Origin: Bacteroides acidifaciens
GTDB taxonomy: Bacteria; Bacteroidota; Bacteroidia; Bacteroidales; Bacteroidaceae
Assembly (NCBI RefSeq): GCF_903181435.1
Contig: NZ_CAEUHO010000001.1
Location: forward strand, 124,001 to 188,000
Length of the DNA stretch: 64,000 nt
Direction: 5' to 3'
Shown piece by piece: positions 45,390-53,838 of this stretch (the stretch's first letter is position 1; each line of letters begins with the position of its first letter). The notes below the pieces were generated by a model. It was not told where the DNA came from. It saw only the letters and a program-made list of their open reading frames with translations, and did not search any database. Both the position numbers and the translations under genes were made by a program.

Positions 45390-46163
45390 ATGGACGTATT
45401 ACAAAAGGAAATTGATGAGGTTTATGCTACGCAACTGATAACCAATGAGGTATTAGACAAAGGAATTGTGGAGCAACATCGGCATTTTATCCGTTCATTG
45501 ACGGGGATTAATGGCGGATGTGCTGTAATTTCTGACCTTTCGAACCGCAAAAGCTATGTAACAGTTCATCCGTGGGCGCATTTTCTGGGATTAACTCAGG
45601 AAGAGGCCGCTTTAAGCGTTATTGATTCGATGGATGAGGATTGCATCTATCGGCGAATTCATCCGGAAGATTTGGTAGAGAAACGCTTGTTGGAATATAA
45701 GTTTTTTCAGAAAACTTTTGCCATGTCTCCTGAAGAACGGTTGAAGTATAGAGGAAGGTGCAGGCTGCGTATGAAGAATGAGAACGGAGAATATCAGTAC
45801 ATAGATAATCTGGTTCAAATCATGGAAAATACTCCTTCCGGGAGTGTTTGGCTGATTTTTTGTCTTTATACTTTGTCGGCAGACCAACGGATGGAACAAG
45901 GGATATATCCGACCATTACCCATATGGAACGCGGGGAGGTGGAAACACTCTTCCTTTCAGAAGAACATCGCAATATCTTGTCTGAACGTGAAAAGGAAAT
46001 ACTTCGCTGCATACGCAAAGGGTTGTCAAGTAAAGAGATAGCAGCTACTCTCTATATTAGTGTGAATACAGTCAACCGACACCGACAGAATATATTGGAG
46101 AAACTTTCTGTCGGAAATTCGATTGAAGCATGCCGGGCGGCTGAGTTGATGAAATTGTTATAA
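45390..46163 (+). CDS. LuxR-type transcriptional regulator with PAS-like N-terminus
   Basis: 257 residues: N-terminal PAS-like region of about 180 residues (GENGEYQYIDNLVQIME typical of the fold), then a LuxR helix-turn-helix at about 190-255, LSEREKEILRCIRKGLSSKE followed by NTVNRHRQNILEKL. A receiver aspartate is not seen, so it is not a classical response regulator but probably senses a small ligand or interacts with a partner. Divergent from DUF1349, convergent with the HAD gene (stop to stop, no gap). Confidence 0.85.
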   Translation: MDVLQKEIDEVYATQLITNEVLDKGIVEQHRHFIRSLTGINGGCAVISDLSNRKSYVTVHPWAHFLGLTQEEAALSVIDSMDEDCIYRRIHPEDLVEKRLLEYKFFQKTFAMSPEERLKYRGRCRLRMKNENGEYQYIDNLVQIMENTPSGSVWLIFCLYTLSADQRMEQGIYPTITHMERGEVETLFLSEEHRNILSEREKEILRCIRKGLSSKEIAATLYISVNTVNRHRQNILEKLSVGNSIEACRAAELMKLL

Positions 46164-46859
46164 TTATCCGAACAGGTTTAGCAATTCATCGAACTTTTCT
46201 ATCTGGTTCAAATGCTCATGTGTGAATGTATCTATCACTTCATGTTTCCACATTACTTCGAAAGGAATATGTACTCCATATCCACCTAAAGATAGAACCG
46301 GTTGAATATCTGATTTCAGGGAATTGCCGACCATGGCAAGTTCTGAAGGAGTAATTTGCAGGATATTCAACATTCGGATATATTCTTTTTCAGTTTTATC
46401 GGACATTACTTCAATGTGATCGAAATAGGGAGCTAATCCGGAGCGTTCCAGTTTGTTCTCCTGGTCAAGCAAATCTCCTTTTGTAGCGACAACTAACTTG
46501 TATTGTCCTCTCTCTTTCAGGGCTTTCAGTGTTTCTTTTACTCCGGGCAATAACTCAATAGGCATTTCTAGTAATGATTTTCCTAAATCAATAATATGCT
46601 GTATATCTGTGCCCGAAATCTTTTGTCCACTAATTCGTAGAGCAGTCTCAATCATGGAAATGGTAAAAGCTTTGGCACCGTATCCGAGATATTTCAGATT
46701 ATTCATTTCCGTCTGGAATAAAGCGGCTGAAATATCTTCGGAAGTACCATAAGTCTGTAACAGGTGGGTATATTGCTTTTCTATTTTCTGAAAAAAAGGT
46801 TCGTTGCTCCACAAGGTATCATCTGCGTCAAAGGCGATGACTTTAATAAATTCTTTCAT
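46164..46859 (-). CDS. HAD-superfamily hydrolase
   Basis: 231 residues: motif I IAFDADDTLWSNEPFF near residue 8 (catalytic aspartates), helical cap, motif II/III region VVATKGD near 124, and motif IV VGNSLKSDIQP near 180. Probably a phosphatase of the YjjG/phosphoglycolate type; substrate not predictable. TAACTTTG on the minus strand (complement of 46914-46921) is a possible -7. Confidence 0.88.
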   Translation of the reverse strand: MKEFIKVIAFDADDTLWSNEPFFQKIEKQYTHLLQTYGTSEDISAALFQTEMNNLKYLGYGAKAFTISMIETALRISGQKISGTDIQHIIDLGKSLLEMPIELLPGVKETLKALKERGQYKLVVATKGDLLDQENKLERSGLAPYFDHIEVMSDKTEKEYIRMLNILQITPSELAMVGNSLKSDIQPVLSLGGYGVHIPFEVMWKHEVIDTFTHEHLNQIEKFDELLNLFG

Positions 46860-47045
46860 TGGTTTTCGTTGTTAATTGGGGATTTCAAATAATATGTTTG
46901 GCATTTTGTGTGGCAAAGTTATAATAAAAAAGGTGAATGAAAGCGGGTTCTTTGTTTTTAGAACCAAATCCCAGTTTAATTTCATAGAAATCTCTATCTT
47001 TGTTACTCGTTTTTTTAGTTTGGACTTTAATTGGAATATGCAACA

Positions 47046-48110
47046 ATGAAAATAGGAGATAAAGTACGCTTTCTCAGTGAGGTAGGCGGTGGAATCGTAA
47101 CTGGATTCCAGGGAAAGGATTTTGTTTTGGTGGAAGATGCGGACGGATTCGACATTCCTATGCCGATACGTGAGTGTGTGGTGGTTGAAACAGATGATTA
47201 TAATATGAAGCGAAAACCGAGTTCCTCGACTCCGAAGTCGGAAGAGCCTGCTAAGCCCTCAAAACCGGAAATGCCTGTCATTCAGCGTTATCCCGAAGTG
47301 CGTGGGGGAGATACGTTGAATGTATTTCTTGCTTACGTGCCCGAGGATGCAAAGGCTATGATGACCACTCCTTTCGAAACTTATTTGGTGAACGATAGTA
47401 ATTATTATTTGTACTATACCTATTTGAGCGCGGAAGGAAAAGCTTGGAAAAACCGTTCGCATGGTCTGGTGGAACCGAATACAAAATTGCTGTTGGAAGA
47501 GTTTACGAAAGATATGTTGAATGAAATGGAACGGGTGGCTGTACAACTGATAGCTTTCAAGGACGGTAAGCCTGCGGCTATCAAACCAGCTGCCAGCGTA
47601 GAGATACGGATCGATACTGTGAAATTCTACAAACTGCATACATTCAGTAATTCCGACTTCTTTGAAGAACCAGCTTTGATATATAATATTGTAAAGGATG
47701 ATATGCCTGCAAAGCAAGTCTATGTCTCAGCCGAAGAAATCCAAATTGCTTTGTTGCAGAAGAAATCGGTAGATAAACCGAAGTCGCAACCTATCGTGAA
47801 ACCTAACCATGCCCATGGTGGAAAAAGTGGAATTGTTGAAATAGACCTTCACATTGATTCTTTGTTGGATGATACTCAAGGCATGGGGAATGCCGAAATC
47901 TTGAATTATCAATTGGACAAGTTTCGTGAAGTGATGGAAAACTATAAAAATAAGCGTGAGCAGAAAATTGTTTTTATACATGGCAAGGGTGATGGAGTAC
48001 TTCGGAAAGCTATCCTTGATGAACTGAAGCGGAAGTATAGCAATTGCCGTTATCAGGATGCCTCTTTCCAAGAATATGGATTCGGGGCTACGATGGTGAC
48101 TATTAGATAA
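47046..48110 (+). CDS. DUF2027 and Smr-domain protein
   Basis: 354 residues. N-terminal region with [16 protein letters not shown] and a small beta domain; a Pro/Ser-rich hinge near residue 70; the DUF2027 domain (about 95-245); and a C-terminal Smr domain, where the DLH ([10 protein letters not shown]) and HGxG (FIHGKGDG) motifs of the nuclease fold are found. Relative of MutS2 Smr domains, with possible nucleic-acid nicking. The ATG at 47046 is used, as the upstream frame begins with TTG. Confidence 0.85.
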   Translation: MKIGDKVRFLSEVGGGIVTGFQGKDFVLVEDADGFDIPMPIRECVVVETDDYNMKRKPSSSTPKSEEPAKPSKPEMPVIQRYPEVRGGDTLNVFLAYVPEDAKAMMTTPFETYLVNDSNYYLYYTYLSAEGKAWKNRSHGLVEPNTKLLLEEFTKDMLNEMERVAVQLIAFKDGKPAAIKPAASVEIRIDTVKFYKLHTFSNSDFFEEPALIYNIVKDDMPAKQVYVSAEEIQIALLQKKSVDKPKSQPIVKPNHAHGGKSGIVEIDLHIDSLLDDTQGMGNAEILNYQLDKFREVMENYKNKREQKIVFIHGKGDGVLRKAILDELKRKYSNCRYQDASFQEYGFGATMVTIR

Positions 48111-48150
48111 CCCTTGTCGGTTAAATGATGTTTGCAATAAATAAAAAGAA

Positions 48151-48183
48151 AAGGGTGGAAGCCGATTATCAGCTTCCACCCTT
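48151..48183. terminator. Bidirectional terminator
   Basis: 12-bp perfect stem AAGGGTGGAAGC / GCTTCCACCCTT (48151-48162 and 48172-48183), 9-nt loop, T-rich after it. It separates the Smr gene and the convergent small secreted protein. Confidence 0.82.
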
Positions 48184-48210
48184 TTTCTCTCTCTTGTGTA
48201 TTAATCGTTT

Positions 48211-48567
48211 TTACTTATTCAGTTCAATACCTTTGTTCATCAAGGTAATGTTCATCAAGGCAGCATATTTGGCATACTGTTCTGCGCTTAGTGTCTTTCT
48301 CATCAGTTTCAAGTTACCATAAACAGCGTTACGTAATTTTGCTTCTTTATCTTTCTTCGCTGTTGAGGCTTTTGACATCTGTGTAGAGAAGTAATCGCAA
48401 ATGTTTGCCACTTCTTCGCTCTGAACGGAATTTAAATTCAAATATTTACCTAATTTACTTACGTTGATGTTACCTTCCCATTTTGCAGTTGTAGGCTGAT
48501 TTCCTGCTGCAAAAGTCGTAGCAGTCAGACAGAGTGCTGCCACTAATGTTAATCCTATACGTTTCAT
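48211..48567 (-). CDS. Small secreted protein of unknown function
   Basis: 118 residues: signal peptide MKRIGLTLVAALCLTATTFA, then a lysine-rich helical domain (ISKASTAKKDKEAKLR-like stretch; LMRKTLSAEQYAKYAALMN near residue 88). No known family motif. Well-formed gene with an upstream TACATTTG -7 element (complement of 48672-48679) about 105 bp before the ATG, indicating a longish leader. Confidence 0.75.
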   Translation of the reverse strand: MKRIGLTLVAALCLTATTFAAGNQPTTAKWEGNINVSKLGKYLNLNSVQSEEVANICDYFSTQMSKASTAKKDKEAKLRNAVYGNLKLMRKTLSAEQYAKYAALMNITLMNKGIELNK

Positions 48568-48859
48568 AATACCTACTTTTTAATTGTTATACCTAAAAAC
48601 TATTCCTAAAAACAAATCTAATACCTATTGAAAATACTGTCTAAGCGCTTAGTTTTTTCTTTTTACCTATGCAAATGTAGAAATATGTTTTATAACACAA
48701 AAACAAAGAAAGAGAAAAGAATCTATTTAGGTTGATTTCTTGATGTAAATCAAGAGGAAGTATGCTTTTTGATACAAAAATGATTCTTTATGAAATGTTT
48801 TTGTAATACGTGTGCGGAAACGATGATGGATAATTGCTTTATTTTAGGATTTATTGCTA

Positions 48860-49468
48860 TTAAAATGATATTGAGCAAAGGAACGTGACCAGAAACGGAA
48901 CACTGAAATCGACAACAAAGCCGTGAAAGATGGAAATGATTACAAATTCCTTTCCTGAGTATCGGGTAATGATAGGAAGAGTGGTATCCATAGTTGTAGC
49001 TCCTCCCACAGAGATAGGAGCTAACTTCCCGAAATACTTCACTAGCAATGGAGCACACAGCAGAGCTATAATTTCGCGCATGATATTTGAAAGTAATGCG
49101 ATAGTTCCCAGTTCCGGGCCTTTGTATTCGGTGATAAAAATACTGGAGAGCGAATAATAACCGAATCCTGCTCCTACAGCCATACAATCCACAGCACCCC
49201 GTTGGCTCATAAAAGTTCCGGCTACCGCACATCCTGCTAATGTACCGAGTATTGTCATGATAGAAAGAAATACAAGTCGGGGATTCAGTGAACGGAAACT
49301 TTTTAGCGTGTTCGGGTCGTTGCCGATACTAATCCCTACACAGAACATCAGTCCGCAGAGGGCATAATAACTGAGTTTACTGTCGGTGAAATCATATGGA
49401 ATGAGATGATAAACTCCGCAGAGAGTACCGATAATGAAGAAAGAAACAATAATCAGGCTGCCTTTCAT
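48860..49468 (-). CDS. LysO-family exporter, C-terminal part as separate protein
   Basis: 202 residues with about five transmembrane helices, matching the C-terminal two thirds of E. coli LysO (YbjE, DUF340), a lysine exporter. The N-terminal third is a separate gene that overlaps by 4 bp. The segment VGISIGNDPNTLK and the FGKLAPISVGGATTMDTTLP loop are typical. Lysine is the substrate known for the family; here it is an inference. Confidence 0.85.
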   Translation of the reverse strand: MKGSLIIVSFFIIGTLCGVYHLIPYDFTDSKLSYYALCGLMFCVGISIGNDPNTLKSFRSLNPRLVFLSIMTILGTLAGCAVAGTFMSQRGAVDCMAVGAGFGYYSLSSIFITEYKGPELGTIALLSNIMREIIALLCAPLLVKYFGKLAPISVGGATTMDTTLPIITRYSGKEFVIISIFHGFVVDFSVPFLVTFLCSISF

Positions 49469-49752
49469 GCTTCTGTCTCCTTTCCTTTATTCCTTATATA
49501 TAACAAGTACCATAGCCCCCATGCGCATAGGGTACTTCCTATGACAGCGGCTAGAGTGATGATGACAGCTTCCAGTCCGAGAGTAGGCAGTCCTTTGATG
49601 ATCGTTTCGTTTCCGCCTACATCAATTCCGAGCAGGAATAGCAGCGTCCATATCAGAAAAGTAATTATTTTGTGTATCCATGTCAACCGTTTGCTGCGTA
49701 GGAGATAGCCTGTAAACATCCCTGTCAGCATGATTCCGATGATAATAAACAT
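49465..49752 (-). CDS. LysO-family exporter, N-terminal part as separate protein
   Basis: 95 residues with three transmembrane helices. It matches the first third of the LysO fold (MFIIIGIMLTGMFTGYLLRS) including the LLGIDVGGNE loop. The end overlaps the C-terminal gene by 4 bp (ATGA), so the two are translated in series and would form one transporter. Not obviously a broken gene: both parts have their own start and stop and the overlap is clean. Confidence 0.82.
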   Translation of the reverse strand: MFIIIGIMLTGMFTGYLLRSKRLTWIHKIITFLIWTLLFLLGIDVGGNETIIKGLPTLGLEAVIITLAAVIGSTLCAWGLWYLLYIRNKGKETEA

Positions 49753-49830
49753 AGTCAGTATATCTTTTTGGTTGCAAAGATAATTGAAAATGTATGTTTT
49801 GAGTCTTCTTGGGGAGTAAAATAAGTATTA

Positions 49831-50961
49831 TTAATCCACCCAAAGCAAATCACTCATTATACTGTCGGAAATGAAAATACCTTCACGAGTCAGGCGCAAA
49901 GCGCCCTCGTGCTCTTCCAGTTTTCCATTTTCCAGATAGGGCGCGGCCATCTTCCGGCAGTACTCCCATAGTTCATTGCCAAATGTCTGCTTTAGCTTTT
50001 CTATGGGAGTGCCCCACACTGTGCGTATGGTAGTGATGATAAATTCATTGTAACGGGTGGCTTGATCCAGTTGCTCGATATCGAAAGCGCGTCGGTTCTC
50101 CTCTATACCTTTTATATATAGGTCAATGGATGAAACATTCCATTCCCGTGTCATTCCGTCGAAAGAGTGTGCTGATGGTCCGCAGCCAAGGTAGGGTATC
50201 CCTTTCCAATACGAAGTGTTGTGGCGGGAGTATTTGCCGGGACGGCAGAAATTAGAGATTTCATAATGCTCGAATCCTGCTTTTTGCAGACGCTCTATCA
50301 GCAACGTAAAAAACTCCAGGCTGGAATCTTCGTCTACTTCGGATACCTGGTGCTGCTTCAACATCTTATATATAGGTGTATCTTCTTCGTAAATCAAGTG
50401 ATAGGCAGAGATATGCTCCACATTCAGGTCGATAGCCTGCCGGAGATCGCTCTCCCAACGCTCTTTCGTTTCTCCCGGCAGTCCATATATAAGGTCGATG
50501 CTGATATTGCTGAATCCGGCTTGCCGGCATCTGCCGACGGCTTCGATGGCGGTTCGGGCATCATGGCGGCGTTTCAGTAATTTGAGGGTAGTGTCATCGA
50601 AAGTCTGTATTCCCATACTGAGGCGGTTGAATGGGAGAGTAGACAACATTTGCAGATATTCCTTTGATAAGTCGTCCGGATTGGCTTCCAGAGTGATTTC
50701 GCGGCAAGATTCCATTCCATAGCACTTTTGTATGGTTTCGAATAGTTGTCTGAAATCTCCTTCTTCCAATTGCGACGGAGTCCCGCCACCGAAGTAAACG
50801 GTTTCTATGTTTTCTCCTTTCAAATATTCTTTCCGTATTTCCAATTCTCGGCAAAGTGCCTGTACGTAGCGTGATTTCAGTTCGCTGCGTGTAGTTGAGT
50901 AGAAATCGCAATAGATGCAACGGGTCTTGCAGAAAGGAATATGAAGATAGATACCTGCCAT
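49831..50961 (-). CDS. hemW: Radical SAM heme chaperone
   Basis: 376 residues. CxxxCxxC motif in PFCKTRCIYCDFYST near residue 10, HemW-type extra Cys, FGGGTPSQL near 59, and the C-terminal HemN_C domain. HemW inserts or carries heme; it is not coproporphyrinogen oxidase HemN. The ATG at 50961 begins MAGIYLHIPFCK. A longer upstream frame exists but adds a hydrophobic stretch not typical of the family. TACTTTTG (complement of 50989-50996) is a likely -7. Confidence 0.92.
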   Translation of the reverse strand: MAGIYLHIPFCKTRCIYCDFYSTTRSELKSRYVQALCRELEIRKEYLKGENIETVYFGGGTPSQLEEGDFRQLFETIQKCYGMESCREITLEANPDDLSKEYLQMLSTLPFNRLSMGIQTFDDTTLKLLKRRHDARTAIEAVGRCRQAGFSNISIDLIYGLPGETKERWESDLRQAIDLNVEHISAYHLIYEEDTPIYKMLKQHQVSEVDEDSSLEFFTLLIERLQKAGFEHYEISNFCRPGKYSRHNTSYWKGIPYLGCGPSAHSFDGMTREWNVSSIDLYIKGIEENRRAFDIEQLDQATRYNEFIITTIRTVWGTPIEKLKQTFGNELWEYCRKMAAPYLENGKLEEHEGALRLTREGIFISDSIMSDLLWVD

Positions 50962-51416
50962 AGCTATGCTGTTTGAGTTTTGTGGATGCAAAAGTAAGAC
51001 TATTATCGGATAATATATCAAAGATTTGTTTTCTCTTAACACAAAACAGTGTACGTGGCTGTATAAAACAAATTTTATTTCATTCAACAACTATTCCCGT
51101 ATATGCTATCCGGTTATCGTCCTACAGTTGTTGAACGAACGCCCTGCAGATGTTGAACTATCGTTCTACAACTGTTGAACGATAATTCGGCAGGCAATGA
51201 ATTATTTCCGAATAAGCGATAGATGGCTTGTCTGTTTCTAACAGGAAAACAAGCTTATATTAAGCAGAATTGTTCATGATAAAGATGTGTTACATAACAT
51301 TGTTTAGTAACACTACCTCAAATGTTGCTTTTCCCCCAATTAATCCCTAATTTGCGCATCACAAAATTAATGGTATGTGAGAAACATACTGAGTAATTAC
51401 TAAAATCTTATATATT
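50962..51416. promoter_or_regulatory. Divergent intergenic region between hemW and fusA2
   Basis: 455 bp. It holds a likely hemW -7 near 50989, a 22-nt repeat array (51121-51186) and, closer to fusA2, no clear TAnnTTTG promoter. No gene is supported. The long leader of fusA2 may be regulatory. Confidence 0.5.
51121..51186. repeat. 22-nt tandem repeat array upstream of fusA2
   Basis: Three units of exactly 22 nt: 51121-51142, 51143-51164, 51165-51186, each built around [CT]CT[AG]CA..TGTTGAAC. The outer dyads CGTTCTACAACTGTTGAACG make short hairpins. Between the divergent hemW and fusA2. Confidence 0.75.
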
Positions 51417-53573
51417 ATGAAAGTATATCAGACTAATGAAATCAAGAACATAGCCTTGTTGGGAAGTTCTGGCTCTGGGAAAACCACTCTCGTGGAAGCG
51501 ATGCTTTTCGAGAGTGGTGTTATAAAACGTCGCGGTTCTGTTGCCGCTAAAAACACTGTTAGTGATTATTTCCCTGTTGAACAAGAGTATGGTTACTCCG
51601 TTTTCTCCACCGTTCTCCATGTAGAATGGAACAATAAAAAGCTTAATATCATTGACTGTCCGGGTTCGGACGACTTCGTAGGCAGTACAGTAACTGCATT
51701 AAATGTGACCGACACAGCAATTATTCTTCTCAATGGCCAATATGGCGTCGAAGTCGGTACGCAAAATCATTTCCGATATACAGAAAAATTGAATAAGCCA
51801 GTTATTTTTCTAGTCAACCAGCTTGATAATGAAAAATGCGACTATGATAATATCCTTGAGCAACTGAAAGAAGCTTATGGTTCTAAAGTTGTTCCTATCC
51901 AATATCCTATTAGTACAGGGCCAGGCTTTAATGCTTTGATTGACGTACTGTTGATGAAGAAATATTCATGGAAACCTGAAGGCGGTGCCCCGATGATTGA
52001 AGATATTCCGGCAGAAGAAATGGACAAGGCGATGGAAATGCATAAGGCATTGGTAGAAGCCGCAGCCGAAAATGACGAAGGTCTGATGGAAAAATTCTTC
52101 GAGCAGGAATCTCTTTCGGAAGACGAAATGCGTGAAGGTATCCGCAAAGGGTTGATTGCTAGAGGAATGTTTCCCGTATTTTGCGTTTGTGGCGGTAAAG
52201 ACATGGGTGTCCGTCGCTTGATGGAATTTTTGGGTAATGTAGTTCCTTTTGTTTCAGAAATGCCGAAGGTAGAGAATACGGAAGGTAAAGAAGTGGCTCC
52301 TGATTCGAACGGACCCGAATCCCTTTATTTTTTCAAGACAAGCGTAGAACCGCATATCGGTGAAGTCTCTTATTTTAAGGTAATGAGCGGCAAAGTCCAT
52401 GAAGGCGATGATTTGCTGAACGCTGACCGTGGTTCGAAAGAACGTATTGCGCAGATTTATGTGGTGGCCGGTGGCAACCGTGTGAAAGTAGAAGAATTGC
52501 AGGCCGGTGATATTGGCGCTGCCGTGAAACTGAAAGATGTGAAGACCGGTAATACACTGAATGGCAAGGATTGCGATTATAAATTCAACTTTATCAAATA
52601 TCCGAATTCCAAATATACCCGTGCCATCAAACCGGTGAATGAGGCGGATGTGGAAAAGATGATGACCATCTTGAACCGCATGCGTGAAGAAGACCCGACG
52701 TGGGTAATCGAACAATCAAAGGAATTGAAACAGACTTTGGTGCACGGACAGGGTGAATTCCATCTTCGTACATTGAAATGGCGTCTGGAAAACAATGAAA
52801 AGCTCCAGATAAAATACGAAGAACCGAAGATTCCGTATCGTGAGACAATCACGAAACCGTCTCGTGCGGACTATCGTCATAAGAAACAATCCGGTGGTGC
52901 CGGTCAATTTGGTGAGGTTCATCTGATTGTAGAGCCTTATAAAGAAGGTATGCCTGTACCCGAAACTTACAAGTTCAACGGACAGGAATTTAAGATTACC
53001 GTAAGAGGTACGGAAGAAATTCCATTGGAATGGGGGGGAAAACTTGTATTTATCAATAGTATTGTAGGCGGTTCTATTGACGCCCGTTTCCTGCCTGCTA
53101 TTATGAAAGGTATTATGTCTCGTATGGAGCAGGGGCCGTTGACCGGTTCGTATGCCCGTGATGTGCGTGTCATTGTTTATGATGGCAAGATGCACCCGGT
53201 AGATTCTAATGAAATCTCCTTTATGCTTGCCGGACGTAATGCTTTTAGCGAAGCGTTCAAGAATGCAGGGCCGAAGATTCTGGAACCGATTTATGATGTG
53301 GAAGTGTTCGTGCCGTCCGACAGGATGGGAGATGTGATGGGTGACCTTCAGGGACGCCGTGCCATGATTATGGGTATGAGTAGTGAGAAGGGCTTCGAGA
53401 AGCTGGTTGCTAAAGTACCTTTGAAGGAAATGTCCTCTTACTCAACGGCACTTAGTTCGTTGACAGGCGGACGTGCTTCATTCATCATGAAATTCTCTAG
53501 TTATGAGCTTGTTCCGACGGATGTTCAGGATAAGCTAATTAAAGATTTCGAGGCTAAACAAACCGAAGAATAA
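51417..53573 (+). CDS. fusA2: EF-G paralogue (EF-G2) with degenerate GTPase motifs
   Basis: 718 residues with all EF-G domains. The P-loop is GSSGSGKT (16-23) instead of a canonical AHxDxGKT. G3 is DCPGS (80-84) where normal EF-G has DTPGH, so the catalytic His is Ser. G4 is NQLD (134-137) instead of NKxD. This agrees with published work on a Bacteroides EF-G2 that lacks GTPase activity and supports translation during starvation (recalled, not checked). The ribosome-binding domains (KQSGGAGQFGEVHL, domain IV RFLPAIMKGI) look intact. Confidence 0.88.
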   Translation: MKVYQTNEIKNIALLGSSGSGKTTLVEAMLFESGVIKRRGSVAAKNTVSDYFPVEQEYGYSVFSTVLHVEWNNKKLNIIDCPGSDDFVGSTVTALNVTDTAIILLNGQYGVEVGTQNHFRYTEKLNKPVIFLVNQLDNEKCDYDNILEQLKEAYGSKVVPIQYPISTGPGFNALIDVLLMKKYSWKPEGGAPMIEDIPAEEMDKAMEMHKALVEAAAENDEGLMEKFFEQESLSEDEMREGIRKGLIARGMFPVFCVCGGKDMGVRRLMEFLGNVVPFVSEMPKVENTEGKEVAPDSNGPESLYFFKTSVEPHIGEVSYFKVMSGKVHEGDDLLNADRGSKERIAQIYVVAGGNRVKVEELQAGDIGAAVKLKDVKTGNTLNGKDCDYKFNFIKYPNSKYTRAIKPVNEADVEKMMTILNRMREEDPTWVIEQSKELKQTLVHGQGEFHLRTLKWRLENNEKLQIKYEEPKIPYRETITKPSRADYRHKKQSGGAGQFGEVHLIVEPYKEGMPVPETYKFNGQEFKITVRGTEEIPLEWGGKLVFINSIVGGSIDARFLPAIMKGIMSRMEQGPLTGSYARDVRVIVYDGKMHPVDSNEISFMLAGRNAFSEAFKNAGPKILEPIYDVEVFVPSDRMGDVMGDLQGRRAMIMGMSSEKGFEKLVAKVPLKEMSSYSTALSSLTGGRASFIMKFSSYELVPTDVQDKLIKDFEAKQTEE

Positions 53574-53596
53574 TTCATAATCCTCTTAATAGTGTT

Positions 53597-53634
53597 AAAA
53601 TCGCCTTCTTTTTTAAGTAAAAGAGGGCGATTTT
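53597..53634 (+). terminator. Intrinsic terminator of fusA2
   Basis: 16-bp stem with one G-T pair (53597-53612 with 53619-53634), loop TTAAGT, then T-rich. Confidence 0.8.
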
Positions 53635-53838
53635 TGTTTAACTATGATTAATAAAGATGGAGAAACGCAAGGAGAAGATTTAATTTTTTATTAAATTTGC
53701 AAACCAAAGGAGGGTTTATATTGTTGTAGTAATCAGAATACGACCTTAATATCTCCTTTCGGTTAATTTCCGGGAAGTTCCGGTTAAATCAAGTTAATGG
53801 ATTAGGAGTGTTAATTAGGGAGTGTTAATTTTGTTGCT

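Noticed and set aside
51121..51186. CRISPR-like array upstream of fusA2
   Set aside because: 22-nt units adjoin directly; no unique spacers.
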